Origin: Anaerolineae bacterium | Lineage (GTDB): Bacteria > Chloroflexota > Anaerolineae > Aggregatilineales > Phototrophicaceae | DNA length: 64,000 nucleotides | Reading direction: 5' to 3' | NCBI GenBank assembly: GCA_025055175.1 | Contig: JANWYT010000027.1 | Location: 62,001 to 126,000, forward strand | Shown here: positions 52,420 to 60,972 of the stretch, piece after piece | How positions within the stretch are numbered: the stretch's first letter is position 1 | Layout of the letters: each line of letters begins with the position of its first letter | Made by a program: the position numbers and the translations under genes | Notes under the pieces: generated by a model | Seen by the model: the letters and a program-made list of their open reading frames with translations, nothing else | What the model was told of the DNA's origin: nothing | Databases searched by the model: none

Positions 52420-53607
52420 ATGGTCAAAACTCAAGCGCCACCTTTGGCAGAACGCCTGCGTCCGCACAACCTAGCCCAAGTCGTTGGGCAACAGCACCTG
52501 ATCGGCCCAGGCAAGCCGCTGGCCCTGGCGCTGGAGCAAGGGCGCGTGCCGTCCATGATCTTATGGGGGCCGCCTGGCGTGGGCAAGACCACGCTGGCCC
52601 GCCTGATCGCCCAGGCAGCGCAGCGTCCCTTCTTCGCCCTGTCAGCGGTCAGCGCCGGCAAAGATGAGCTGCGCGCCATCGTCCGACAACTCCAAGCCCG
52701 CTCCGACCTGTTCGGCCAGGCCGGCACGGGCAGCGCTGTGCTGTTCCTAGACGAGATTCACCGCTTCAACAAAGCCCAGCAAGATTTTTTGCTGCCCTAC
52801 GTCGAAGACGGCACGCTGACGCTGATCGGCGCAACGACAGAGAATCCGTCGTTTGAAGTCATCTCGGCGCTGCTGTCGCGCTTGCAGGTCTTCGTCCTAG
52901 AAGCGCTGAAGCCTCAAGAGATCGCCTTGATCGCTCAGCGCGGCGCGGCAGAACTGGGCATCAGCCTGGACGAAGACGCCGCCGACTTCTTGGGACGCTA
53001 CGCCAACGGCGACGCGCGCGCCGCCCTCAACCTGCTGGAGAACGCCGCCCGCCTGATTGCGCCACAGGGCGAGACGCTCAGCCTGGCCCAGCTCCGCCAG
53101 GCTCTCCAGGGACGACGTATGCGCTACGACAAAGGCGGCGACGAACACTACAACACCATCAGCGCCTTCATCAAAAGCATGAGGGCGGGGCAAGTAGACG
53201 CCGCCCTCTACTACCTGGCGCGCATGATCGAAGCTGGTGAAGACCCGCGCTTCATCGCCCGCCGCATGGTCATCTTCGCCAGCGAAGACGTGGGCATGGC
53301 CCTGCCGACTGCCCTGGTGGTGGCCAACGAAGTCTTCCGCGCCGTCGAGACGGTGGGCCTGCCAGAAGCGCAGATCAACCTGGCTCACGGCGTGGTCTAC
53401 CTGGCCAGCGCCCCCAAAGACCGCCGCGCTTACGACGCTTACTTCTCGGCTCTTGACGACGTCCGCCGTCACGGCAACCTAGACATTCCCATGCACTTGC
53501 GCAACGCCCCGACGGAACTCATGCGCGAGCTGGGCTACGGCCAGGGCCAGCGCGAACACTACCTGCCCGACGCCCTGCGCAGTCGGCGCTACTACCAGGT
53601 GGAGTAG
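52420..53607 (+). CDS. rarA: Replication-associated recombination protein A (RarA/MgsA)
   Basis: A 395-residue AAA+ clamp-loader-like ATPase. The N terminus PPLAERLRPHNLAQVVGQQHL is typical. Walker A is WGPPGVGKTTLARL (about 49-62) and Walker B is AVLFLDEIHRFNKAQQD. GATTENPSFEVISALLSR is the sensor region. The C-terminal tetramerisation part includes GGDEHYNTISAFIKSMRG-like and DPRFIARRM segments. RarA acts at stalled replication forks with single-strand-binding protein. The protein is a little shorter than usual, lacking part of the final tail. Four bases separate it from the following glycosyltransferase, so this housekeeping gene is co-transcribed with glycan genes. Confidence 0.93.
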   Translation: MVKTQAPPLAERLRPHNLAQVVGQQHLIGPGKPLALALEQGRVPSMILWGPPGVGKTTLARLIAQAAQRPFFALSAVSAGKDELRAIVRQLQARSDLFGQAGTGSAVLFLDEIHRFNKAQQDFLLPYVEDGTLTLIGATTENPSFEVISALLSRLQVFVLEALKPQEIALIAQRGAAELGISLDEDAADFLGRYANGDARAALNLLENAARLIAPQGETLSLAQLRQALQGRRMRYDKGGDEHYNTISAFIKSMRAGQVDAALYYLARMIEAGEDPRFIARRMVIFASEDVGMALPTALVVANEVFRAVETVGLPEAQINLAHGVVYLASAPKDRRAYDAYFSALDDVRRHGNLDIPMHLRNAPTELMRELGYGQGQREHYLPDALRSRRYYQVE

Positions 53608-53610
53608 AGC

Positions 53611-54738
53611 ATGGCCTGGGCGGATGTCGTCCCCACTGTCTCCATCGTCATGTCGGTCTACAACGATCCCGACGGTTTCGTCCAAGCCTACAACTCCATC
53701 CAGGCCCAAACCCTGAGCGACTACGAGTTCATCGTCATCAACGACGGCAGCACGGATGAGCGGACGGGGTGGCTCATCAGCGAGTACGCCGCTGCCCAGT
53801 GGCGCGATGGTCGTATGCGCGGTTGGGACAACCACCACAACCTCGGCCTGGCCACCAGCCTCAACGTCGGCGTAGAGATGAGCCGTTCGCCGCTCATCGC
53901 TCGCCAGGACAGCGGCGACCTCAGCCACCCCGAACGCCTAGCGCGCCAAGTGGCCTTCATGCAAGCTCATCCTGAAGTCGTCCTGCTCGGCACGGGTGGC
54001 CGCATGGTTGACTCGCGCGGCCAGGTGATCGCGCCCATCCTGCGCCAGCACGACGACGCGGCCCTGCGCCAAGCCCTGCGCGAGGACAACGCCTTCACGC
54101 ATGGCAGCGTCGTCTTCCGCAAGGAGGCCTTCCAGCGCGTAGGCGGCTACGACGAATGCTTCCCCGCCTCTCAGGACTACGACCTGTTTGTGCGCCTGGC
54201 GGACGTGGGACAGGTGGCCAACCTGCCCGACGCGCTCTACGATTGGCGCTTCGATCCGCGTTCGACCACCTTTGCGCGCTTCCGCAAGCAGTACGCCTAT
54301 CGCCAGGTGGTGCGCTTGCGCCAACACGATCCATTCACTGCTCCGAACATCCCTGCGCTCATGGCCCAAGCCCCTGTGCTGGCCGAACGCTTGTGGTGGT
54401 TAGCCCAACTGGCCGGGATCGACAGCCCAGACGCCCACGTGGTGCAGATGGCTCTGGCACAGGATCAGCCTGAATGGCAGGATCGGCCTGTCTTGCTGCC
54501 CTACGCCGTCAAATATGGCCTCAAGCTGGCCGACAAGCACCACGACTGGGACGCCGTGCTGCGCTGGCTGAGCCTGCTCTACCCCGCCAATCCAGCCTGG
54601 CAGGGACGCGCTCTGCGCCGCATCGCCGCTCGCGCCACCATCCCCCTCTCCAGCCAGGCCCGCGCCTTGCTGTGGCAGGGCTGGCAGAGCGATTGGCGAG
54701 GGTGGGGGAAGCTGCTCAAACAACTCATCCATCGCTAG
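53611..54738 (+). CDS. Family 2 glycosyltransferase
   Basis: A 375-residue protein. The GT-A core shows VSIVMSVYNDPDGFVQAYNS, FIVINDGSTDE and ARQDSGDLSHPERLARQVAF; the last has DSGD where the other family 2 enzyme nearby has DDDD, a common variation of the metal-binding motif. A helical C-terminal 120 residues follows. It starts 4 bases after rarA and ends 8 bases before the methyltransferase start. Acceptor and donor are unknown; cell-surface glycan synthesis is inferred from neighbours. Confidence 0.88.
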   Translation: MAWADVVPTVSIVMSVYNDPDGFVQAYNSIQAQTLSDYEFIVINDGSTDERTGWLISEYAAAQWRDGRMRGWDNHHNLGLATSLNVGVEMSRSPLIARQDSGDLSHPERLARQVAFMQAHPEVVLLGTGGRMVDSRGQVIAPILRQHDDAALRQALREDNAFTHGSVVFRKEAFQRVGGYDECFPASQDYDLFVRLADVGQVANLPDALYDWRFDPRSTTFARFRKQYAYRQVVRLRQHDPFTAPNIPALMAQAPVLAERLWWLAQLAGIDSPDAHVVQMALAQDQPEWQDRPVLLPYAVKYGLKLADKHHDWDAVLRWLSLLYPANPAWQGRALRRIAARATIPLSSQARALLWQGWQSDWRGWGKLLKQLIHR

Positions 54739-54746
54739 GAACTTTC

Positions 54747-55424
54747 ATGCTCCACTACCGTACTACGCTCAGCTACCAAAATCGCGCCGAGAAGATGGCT
54801 TACGTCTGGGACAAATACCAGCCCTTGCTCAAGGGCAAAGCTATCCTAGATGTTGGCTGCGATCAGCGCGAACTGACCCGCTACTTGGATGAGCAGGCGC
54901 ACTACTGGGGCATTGATATCGGTGGTAACCCCGATCAAGTGGTCGATTTGGAAGCGGGGCCGCTGCCTTTTGCAGACCGCGCCTTCGACACCGTCCTGTG
55001 CCTAGACGTGCTAGAACACATCGAAACTATCCACTTCATCTTCGACGAGTTGTGCCGCGTGGCGCGCGAAGCCATCATCATCTCCCTGCCCAACGCCTAT
55101 GCAGACTTCTACCACATGCTCCAGCACCGCGACTACCAGCCAGGCCAGGCCCTGAAGTTCTACGGCCTGCCTCCAGAGAAGCCGCAGGATCGTCACAAGT
55201 GGTTTTTCTCGCTGGACGAAGCCGAGCGCTTCGTCCGCTACCGCGCCGAGAAGAACGGCTGGCAAGTAGAGCAATTCGACGCCATCGGCCACAAAGCCAA
55301 CCTCGTCCCCGACGACTGGCGCGAACGTATCGCCCGCTTGCTGCGCTATCCACGTCCTTATCGCCTCGGCTTCAAGACGCGCAACCTCACCAGCAGCACG
55401 CTGTGGACTGTCTTAAGGCGCTGA
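54747..55424 (+). CDS. SAM-dependent class I methyltransferase
   Basis: A 225-residue protein starting at 54747, right after the glycosyltransferase; the longer upstream frame overlaps that gene and is a shadow. Motif I is AILDVGCDQRELTRYL and an acidic loop follows at GIDIGGNPDQVVDLEAG. VLCLDVLEHI is the post-II motif common in methyltransferases acting on sugars or lipids. The C-terminal part is basic. It probably methylates a glycan or lipid intermediate. Substrate unknown. Confidence 0.85.
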   Translation: MLHYRTTLSYQNRAEKMAYVWDKYQPLLKGKAILDVGCDQRELTRYLDEQAHYWGIDIGGNPDQVVDLEAGPLPFADRAFDTVLCLDVLEHIETIHFIFDELCRVAREAIIISLPNAYADFYHMLQHRDYQPGQALKFYGLPPEKPQDRHKWFFSLDEAERFVRYRAEKNGWQVEQFDAIGHKANLVPDDWRERIARLLRYPRPYRLGFKTRNLTSSTLWTVLRR

Positions 55425-55446
55425 GGCAAACAAAAGGCCTCCTACC

Positions 55447-56853
55447 ATGCCCGGTCAAATCTTGATCCTCTGTACTGTGTTGCTGGCCTGCTGGTTGGTC
55501 TGGCGTCCACGCACCTGGCCTATTCGCCTACAACTGCACTTGCTGGATTATCGCATAGGCTTGCTAGTGGTAGTGCTGCTCTACTGGCTGGCGTTGGTCA
55601 GCCTGCGCCTCAGAACGGAGCCACTGGTTTATGACGACACACTCCGATATTGGGCTGCGGCCCAGCATGTTGATCTGCTGAGCGCGAATTTTTGGCTAGG
55701 CGATTCGCCACCTCTAATCAGCGTCTACTTCAGCCTGTTCGGACGCAACGCAGAACAGGCAGGTCTGTTTGTCACTGCCAACTTGCTGCTGCACAGCTTG
55801 ACATGGCTCAGCTTCGTCTTGGTACTGGTACGCTCCTATGCAGGCAGCTGGTGGCGTGTGGGCCTAGCTGCTCTGCTGCTAGCCTTCTCTCTGACGATAG
55901 AAGTCGTCATGTGGACAGGGACAATGCTGGCTGAGACGCTCTCGCTCAGCATCATGCTCCTGTGGTTAGCTGCTTGGCTGCGCTTGCTGGCTAAACTCCA
56001 CACCAAGCAATCCTGGAATTCCTCCGCTGCGTTGCTCATGCTCGTGAGCATTTTGTTCGCTCTGGTGCGCGATGTGCATATCTACCTCATCGTCGGCCTG
56101 GCTGGTCTATTCGGTCTGCTAGGCCTTTGGCGTGGTCGTCATCAATTGGCTTAGCGACGTTGTGCTTTGACCATGCTAGTCTTGCAAAGTTTATTGTTTC
56201 TAGTCCATGAGCAAATGGCGCGCAACAGCGTGCGCTGGCATTTTCCGATGGTCAACAACATCGGATGGCGCATTCTTACGAACGAGGAACACATCGCTTG
56301 GATGGTAGCGCGCGGCATGCCGATGAATCCGCTAGTCGAGCGCTACCGTGACAAACCTGCCAGTGCTTTCGGCCAGGACTTCAGCGGCTTTGGGACTTGG
56401 CTGAGCAAAGGCTAGGCCCGCCGTGATTATGCAGCCTTCCTGCTCAGCCGACTCTTGGACTCTACACTTGAAGTAGTTGAATTTTGGCCCGACCTCATCG
56501 ATTACAAGGCTATCCTAACAGAAGGTTATCCACCACCTTACAAAACTTCGCGCCCAGATTGGACACTGCGCCGTATTCTCTACACTAGCGGAGCTGATAT
56601 GGCTCTACTACACTTCAGCGGTGCACTGGCTATGTTCACGTTGCTCATGCGCCGCGTCGACCATCCGGCTCTGCTGCTGGCTCACGGCTTGCTGCTGCTA
56701 GCGTATCCCTTCGGATTTATCATCTACCATGCAGACGCAATGGAGATCAACCGTCACGCCTTCTTGTTAGCTGTTGGTTGGCGTTTAGCTTTTTGGCTCA
56801 TGATTGCGCATGTGTGGTATCTGGCGTGGACAAGCCAAAAATTTCTCCGATGA
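55447..56853 (+). pseudogene. GT-C-like membrane glycosyltransferase interrupted by two in-frame TAG codons
   Basis: One reading frame of 469 codons, in a single phase, broken by TAG at 56152-56154 and TAG at 56413-56415. The sequence reads naturally through both: ...GRHQLA(TAG)RRCALTMLVL... and ...TWLSKG(TAG)ARRDYAAFLL.... The N-terminal part (235 codons) has five or six membrane helices, an acidic first loop (VYDDTLRYW) and an AETLSLSIMLLW helix, as in GT-C/PMT-like transferases. The middle piece is a soluble domain and the end is again hydrophobic. The true stop TGA overlaps the next gene's ATG by 4 bases (ATGA), so the far end of the frame is genuine. TAG serves as an ordinary stop elsewhere, so two nonsense mutations (perhaps TGG to TAG) are the simplest reading. 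Confidence 0.8.
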
Positions 56854-57956
56854 CCACCCTGACCTTGTTCTTCACGAGAGGCGTATCGCTGATGGAATGG
56901 GAGACGAGCGGCACGTTGGCCCGCGAGTTGGCGCTCTATCAGCAGATGGTGGCGCGCGGCTGGCGCGTCAACTTCGTCACTTACGGCGCACAAGACTGCC
57001 TGACTTACGCCGACCAGCTGCGCGGGATCGCCATCTACGACAATGCGCGTCGCTGGCCCAGGGCGCGCTACACACGCTGGCAACCACTGCTGCACGCTCC
57101 CGCGCTAGCCCGCTCTCACGTCATCAAGTCCAACCAAGTAGACGGGTCGGAAGCCGCGCTGCGCGCGGCGCGCCTGTGGCGCAAGCCGTTCGTAGCACGC
57201 TGCGGCTACCTACTCTCCAGCTTCAGCCGCCAGGAACACGGCCCCGACAGCCCCCAGGCTCGCCAGGCGTTGGAACACGAAGCGCGCGTCTTCGGCCAAG
57301 CGCAACTAGTCATCGTCACAGCAGCATGGATGGCCGACGATGTGCGTCAGCGCCTGCCGCGCGCCCGCGTGGCCGTCATCCCTAACTATGTAGAGACGGA
57401 GCGCTTCCGACCACGCCTGTCGGACGATCCCGCTCCACGCTACGACCTGGCCTTCGTCGGACGTATCTCGCGGGAGAAGAATTTACCTGCGCTGCTGACG
57501 GCAGTGCGCGCCCTGGGCTTGCGCCTGCTCGTCGTCGGTGATGGCCCGCTGCGCGCTCCCCTGCAAGCCGAGTGGGGGGACGTTGGGGGATTGGTGACTT
57601 GGCAGGGGCGCGTCCCTCACGCAGAACTGCCTGCTTTGCTGCGCTCTGTCCGTGCTTTTGTGCAGCCGTCTTTTCATGAGGGTCATCCCAAAGCCCTGCT
57701 AGAGGCGATGGCCTGCGGGCTGCCCGTCGTCGGGACGGACGTGGTGGGCGTGCGCGAGTGCATACGCCATGAGGTCGATGGCCTGCTCTGTTCGCCTGAC
57801 GCCGAGAGCTTGCAAGCGACCCTGGCGCGCCTGCTGAGCGACGAAGCGCTCATGGCGCACTTGGGCCAAGCCGCGCGCCGCTATGCTGTCGACCACCTGG
57901 CGCTGGACAAAATTGCAGAACGAGAGATGGCCATTTTGCAGGAGATCATCCCATGA
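56850..57956 (+). CDS. Family 4-type (GT-B) glycosyltransferase
   Basis: A 368-residue protein starting at 56850 (MTTLTLFFTRGVSLMEWETSG), where ATGA overlaps the stop of the preceding broken gene. GT-B landmarks are YDLAFVGRISREKNLPALL, LLVVGDGPL and PSFHEGHPKALLEAMACGLP with the catalytic-site Glu pair, then VVGTDVVGVREC. The fold retains the sugar donor nucleotide. It acts in the cytoplasm on lipid-linked glycans. It is tightly coupled to the following methyltransferase (ATGA). Confidence 0.88.
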   Translation: MTTLTLFFTRGVSLMEWETSGTLARELALYQQMVARGWRVNFVTYGAQDCLTYADQLRGIAIYDNARRWPRARYTRWQPLLHAPALARSHVIKSNQVDGSEAALRAARLWRKPFVARCGYLLSSFSRQEHGPDSPQARQALEHEARVFGQAQLVIVTAAWMADDVRQRLPRARVAVIPNYVETERFRPRLSDDPAPRYDLAFVGRISREKNLPALLTAVRALGLRLLVVGDGPLRAPLQAEWGDVGGLVTWQGRVPHAELPALLRSVRAFVQPSFHEGHPKALLEAMACGLPVVGTDVVGVRECIRHEVDGLLCSPDAESLQATLARLLSDEALMAHLGQAARRYAVDHLALDKIAEREMAILQEIIP

Positions 57957-58756
57957 AGAAAGTCATGCTGCGCTTGCTTTGGGCGCTGATCGATCGTCTA
58001 CCCGCCACCTTGAGCCAAGAACTCATCTTGCGCGCAAGCCACAAGCTAGACCCTCAGCAACTCCGCGTTGTTCTCGCTCGCGTCCTCAAGCATAAGGCTC
58101 AAAGGCTCTCCCCCGATGAGGCGCTGCGACTGCTATTCAGCGTCGATCATGACCTCTACGTTCAAGAAGGTGAGTGGGCGGTGCGCTATGGTGGTGGCTT
58201 GCACACCAAACATCGCCACACGAAATATCACGATTTCTTTGTCGAACGCATACAGCCAAATGAACGTGTGTTGGATATCGGTTGTGGCGTAGGCGCACTT
58301 GCTCACAGCTTGGCAACGCGCAGCGGCGCACGAGTACTGGGCATTGACATCTCAGAGAAGAACATCTCTCAGGCTAAGGAGCGCTACGCACATCCTAGCG
58401 TCACCTATCAAATCGGCGACGCACCACGCGATTTACCTCAACAGCCATTCGACGTCGTCGTATTATCGAATGTGCTAGAGCATATTCCTCCATCGCGCAG
58501 CGACTTCCTGCGACAGGTCCACATTGCTTCTCAAGCACAGCGTTTTCTGATCCGTGTGCCACTCTACGAGCGAGACTGGCGCGTACCACTCATGGACGAG
58601 CTTGGTTTGGACTATCGCCTCGATCCCACGCACTACACGGAGTACACCCTAGAGAGCTTCAAGGATGAGATGAAACAGGCTGGGCTAAGGGTCGTCGTCC
58701 TTGAAGTACGTTGGGGAGAGATTTGGTCAGAATTGGTAGTCCAACTAAACAGCTGA
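57953..58756 (+). CDS. SAM-dependent class I methyltransferase
   Basis: A 267-residue protein. Its ATG overlaps the stop of the glycosyltransferase by 4 bases. After a helical N-terminal 75 residues, motif I is VLDIGCGVGALAHSL and the acidic loop is LGIDISEKN. FDVVVLSNVLEHIP is the post-II motif. It probably methylates a glycan or lipid carrier produced by the cluster. No gene of the cluster lies beyond it; the next gene is convergent. Confidence 0.86.
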   Translation: MKKVMLRLLWALIDRLPATLSQELILRASHKLDPQQLRVVLARVLKHKAQRLSPDEALRLLFSVDHDLYVQEGEWAVRYGGGLHTKHRHTKYHDFFVERIQPNERVLDIGCGVGALAHSLATRSGARVLGIDISEKNISQAKERYAHPSVTYQIGDAPRDLPQQPFDVVVLSNVLEHIPPSRSDFLRQVHIASQAQRFLIRVPLYERDWRVPLMDELGLDYRLDPTHYTEYTLESFKDEMKQAGLRVVVLEVRWGEIWSELVVQLNS

Positions 58757-58780
58757 ATGCTCTTTGTTCTACAACACTAA

Positions 58781-59401
58781 CTAGCGCTCCAGCGGCGCCT
58801 GGCCAAAGACGGCGATATGAATATCCAGGTTTTTGGCGACGATGGCCACCAGCCCTGGTGGGCAAATCTGGGTGGGGATGGTGTCGAAGAGTTGAGGCGT
58901 GAGCTGCGGGCGCGTCGGATCGCTGAGGACGCTGGGCGAATCGCACCAAACCTGCGTCCTGGGTGAGAAGCCGCGCAGGGCCAGCAAGGCCTGCATATCC
59001 GCCAAGCTGAGGCCCGCCGACGCAGCAGATGTAGGCACAGGGGCCGGAGTGGCGCCAGCAATAGGGCGCGGCGAAGCGGGATTAGCGGGCAGAGCGACGA
59101 TTGTCACACTGCTGCTTCGCGGTGCGTTCAGAAGCACAATACCAAAGTCACCAGCGACGCCAGTCGGCGCGGTGGCGCCAGCGCAGTTGATCCGCAGGGC
59201 TTGCCCAGGGAAGATACGATAATTCACCAAGCGGTTGTCGCGCGCTACCTGCTCGACAGCCGAAGCAGGGCAACCGTAGGTGCGCGTGACGATCCCAAAG
59301 ACCGTCTCGCCATGACGGACGATGTGGATCGCGCCTTGAGCCAGCGCAGACACAGCCCAAAGCGCCAACAGGATCACCAGAATAGCGAGCCGACGTGCCA
59401 T
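58781..59401 (-). CDS. Secreted LysM-domain protein
   Basis: A 206-residue protein. The signal peptide is residues 1-22 (MARRLAILVILLALWAVSALA), with cleavage after ALA. One LysM domain follows (about 26-75): IVRHGETVFGIVTRTYG, then DNRLVNYRIFPGQALRI. LysM binds peptidoglycan or chitin-like glycan. A Pro/Ala/Ser linker leads to a C-terminal part with two Cys (WCDSPS, QICPPG). That part is unrecognised. It is a single gene reading away from the two large minus-strand genes, with a palindrome upstream. Confidence 0.85.
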   Translation of the reverse strand: MARRLAILVILLALWAVSALAQGAIHIVRHGETVFGIVTRTYGCPASAVEQVARDNRLVNYRIFPGQALRINCAGATAPTGVAGDFGIVLLNAPRSSSVTIVALPANPASPRPIAGATPAPVPTSAASAGLSLADMQALLALRGFSPRTQVWCDSPSVLSDPTRPQLTPQLFDTIPTQICPPGLVAIVAKNLDIHIAVFGQAPLER

Positions 59402-59448
59402 GCAGCACCTCTCTGAACCGTTTAGCCATAACTCAGCCTAACCCTGTT

Positions 59449-59464
59449 TTGCCTGACCAGGCAA
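59449..59464. promoter_or_regulatory. Perfect palindrome upstream of the LysM gene
   Basis: TTGCCTG (59449-59455) and CAGGCAA (59458-59464) form a perfect inverted repeat with a 2-base centre. It is 48 bases upstream of the LysM start and 39 bases after the stop of the TSP3/SH3 gene on the same strand. An operator is likelier than a terminator, as no T-run follows. Confidence 0.4.
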
Positions 59465-59502
59465 TACTATTTGCGCTAGAGCATAGTAAGAAGAGAGATA
59501 AA

Positions 59503-60972
59503 CTAGTCACCACCGCCGACTAGGCTGGTGGGCAGCTCTATCGGCGGCGCACCGCGCAGGTCGCCTAGCAGGGTATAGCTGCCGCCCAATTGGCCGATGT
59601 TCAGCCAGCGCACTTGCCCACCGTCCAGCTGGATTTGCGCCCAGCGTCCTGCACCCTCCCCGCCCACCCCTAGAATTTTGACGCGCTCACCTGGCGTCAG
59701 GCTGCGCGCTCGCGTTCCTGTCTCGTCGCGCACGTTCAAGTTGACCAGCGGCACGAGGACGGGCAGCACGTCCAGCGTCGACGCGATCCCGTTGGCCAGG
59801 CTCAGCTCCAGCGCGTTCTGTGGCTCTTCTCCTGATGAAGATGGCGGCACATAGAAAAGGGTATAGGGCTGATTGGTCACAATGTCGAAGTTGGCGGTCA
59901 TGGTCAGAGGATCGAGGGCAGTCAGCAGCTCACAGGCGGCGCCGTCCTGGCGCGCCAGGTACAATTCGCCCGTCGGGATGGCCAGTTGCACCGCGTAGCG
60001 CCGCGCCGCGTCTTCGTCAGCCGCGTCTAGGCGTAGGATGAGGGGGATGGCGCTCTGCTCCAGCAACAAGGCCACGCGCCCAACAGGGTCATTGAAGTAA
60101 CAGCGGCTGGGATTAGCGCGATCAGCTTCGCTGGCCAAGTTGAGGATGGGCGCGCGCGCGAAGGTGATCGTCAGAGCGTCTTGGCGCAAAGGCAGGCGCA
60201 ACTCTCCGCCTCGGCTGCCGTCCTGGGTGCGCGCGCGCAGCACAACCTCAGATGGAAAGTCGACGCTGGGTGAACAGTAGCGCGCCTGCGCAACGCCGCC
60301 AGGCAGGGTCAGTGTGGCCTGCTCCAAAGCATCGCAGGCGGCGTCGACGATCACAAAACCTCCCACGTCGGCTTCGATGAGCAGGGCAGCGTCGGCGGGC
60401 GCGCTGCTCACGCGGATCAGGGCGCTGCTAGTGTCCATGCTGAGGGGGTAGAGGACGCTCGGCTCGGCGCTCAAGCTCAACCCTCTCAGATCGAACGCGG
60501 CGTCACAAGCGTCGCCTAGGCCGTCTCCGTCGCGATCGGCTTGGTCAGGATTGGCGCGGTCGGGGCAGTTGTCTTCGGCGTCGCTCAGGCCGTCCCCGTC
60601 GCGGTCAGGGAAAGATGTGGCAGTAGGGCTAGGCGTAACCAGAGCCGTCGGCGCGGCTTGGGCCGCTTGCACCCCAGGTAGGAGGAAGGGCGTCGGGCTG
60701 GCCAGGCCAGAGAAGCTCAGCGACGACGCTTCTAGACCATCGGGCATGGGACTGGCGTCTTGGGCCAGATCGTCGTCAAGACCAGCCGTGCCTTCCTCAG
60801 GTAGATAGCGGGCCAGCAGCAACCCAGCCAGAGCTGCCAGAACCAGCAGCGGCAAACCTAGCAGCAGGGCCGAGCGCTGGTTACGCTCGCGCCAAGAGGC
60901 CTCGGCGCTGCGCCACAGTGCGCCGGGCAACTCATGAGGCGGCGTGTAAGGGCGCTTGGGCGTTGGGTTCAT
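59503..60972 (-). CDS. Single-pass membrane protein with thrombospondin type 3 repeats and SH3-like domain
   Basis: A 489-residue protein. A short cytoplasmic Pro-rich N terminus is followed by a membrane helix (about 36-55). Then a low-complexity Thr/Pro/Ala linker and two calcium-binding thrombospondin type 3 repeats (DRDGDGLSDAEDNCPD, DRDGDGLGDACD; about 123-157) follow. A middle beta-rich region (about 160-400) is unrecognised. Near residues 410-470 a bacterial SH3-like domain is seen (LNVRDETGTRARSLTPGERV). The bulk lies outside the cytoplasm and may bind wall glycan or peptide. Its ATG overlaps the stop of the 1008-residue gene by 4 bases, so the two proteins are probably made together. 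Confidence 0.8.
   Translation of the reverse strand: MNPTPKRPYTPPHELPGALWRSAEASWRERNQRSALLLGLPLLVLAALAGLLLARYLPEEGTAGLDDDLAQDASPMPDGLEASSLSFSGLASPTPFLLPGVQAAQAAPTALVTPSPTATSFPDRDGDGLSDAEDNCPDRANPDQADRDGDGLGDACDAAFDLRGLSLSAEPSVLYPLSMDTSSALIRVSSAPADAALLIEADVGGFVIVDAACDALEQATLTLPGGVAQARYCSPSVDFPSEVVLRARTQDGSRGGELRLPLRQDALTITFARAPILNLASEADRANPSRCYFNDPVGRVALLLEQSAIPLILRLDAADEDAARRYAVQLAIPTGELYLARQDGAACELLTALDPLTMTANFDIVTNQPYTLFYVPPSSSGEEPQNALELSLANGIASTLDVLPVLVPLVNLNVRDETGTRARSLTPGERVKILGVGGEGAGRWAQIQLDGGQVRWLNIGQLGGSYTLLGDLRGAPPIELPTSLVGGGD

Noticed and set aside
54474-54746. N-terminal extension of the methyltransferase frame
   Set aside because: The extension overlaps the end of the preceding glycosyltransferase. 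ATG at 54747 gives a normal methyltransferase start just after that gene's stop.
55447-56853. Stop-codon reassignment of TAG
   Set aside because: Many confident genes here end in TAG (for example the giant gene, rarA, gabT, gabD), so a general reassignment is not tenable; local readthrough remains possible but less likely than mutation.
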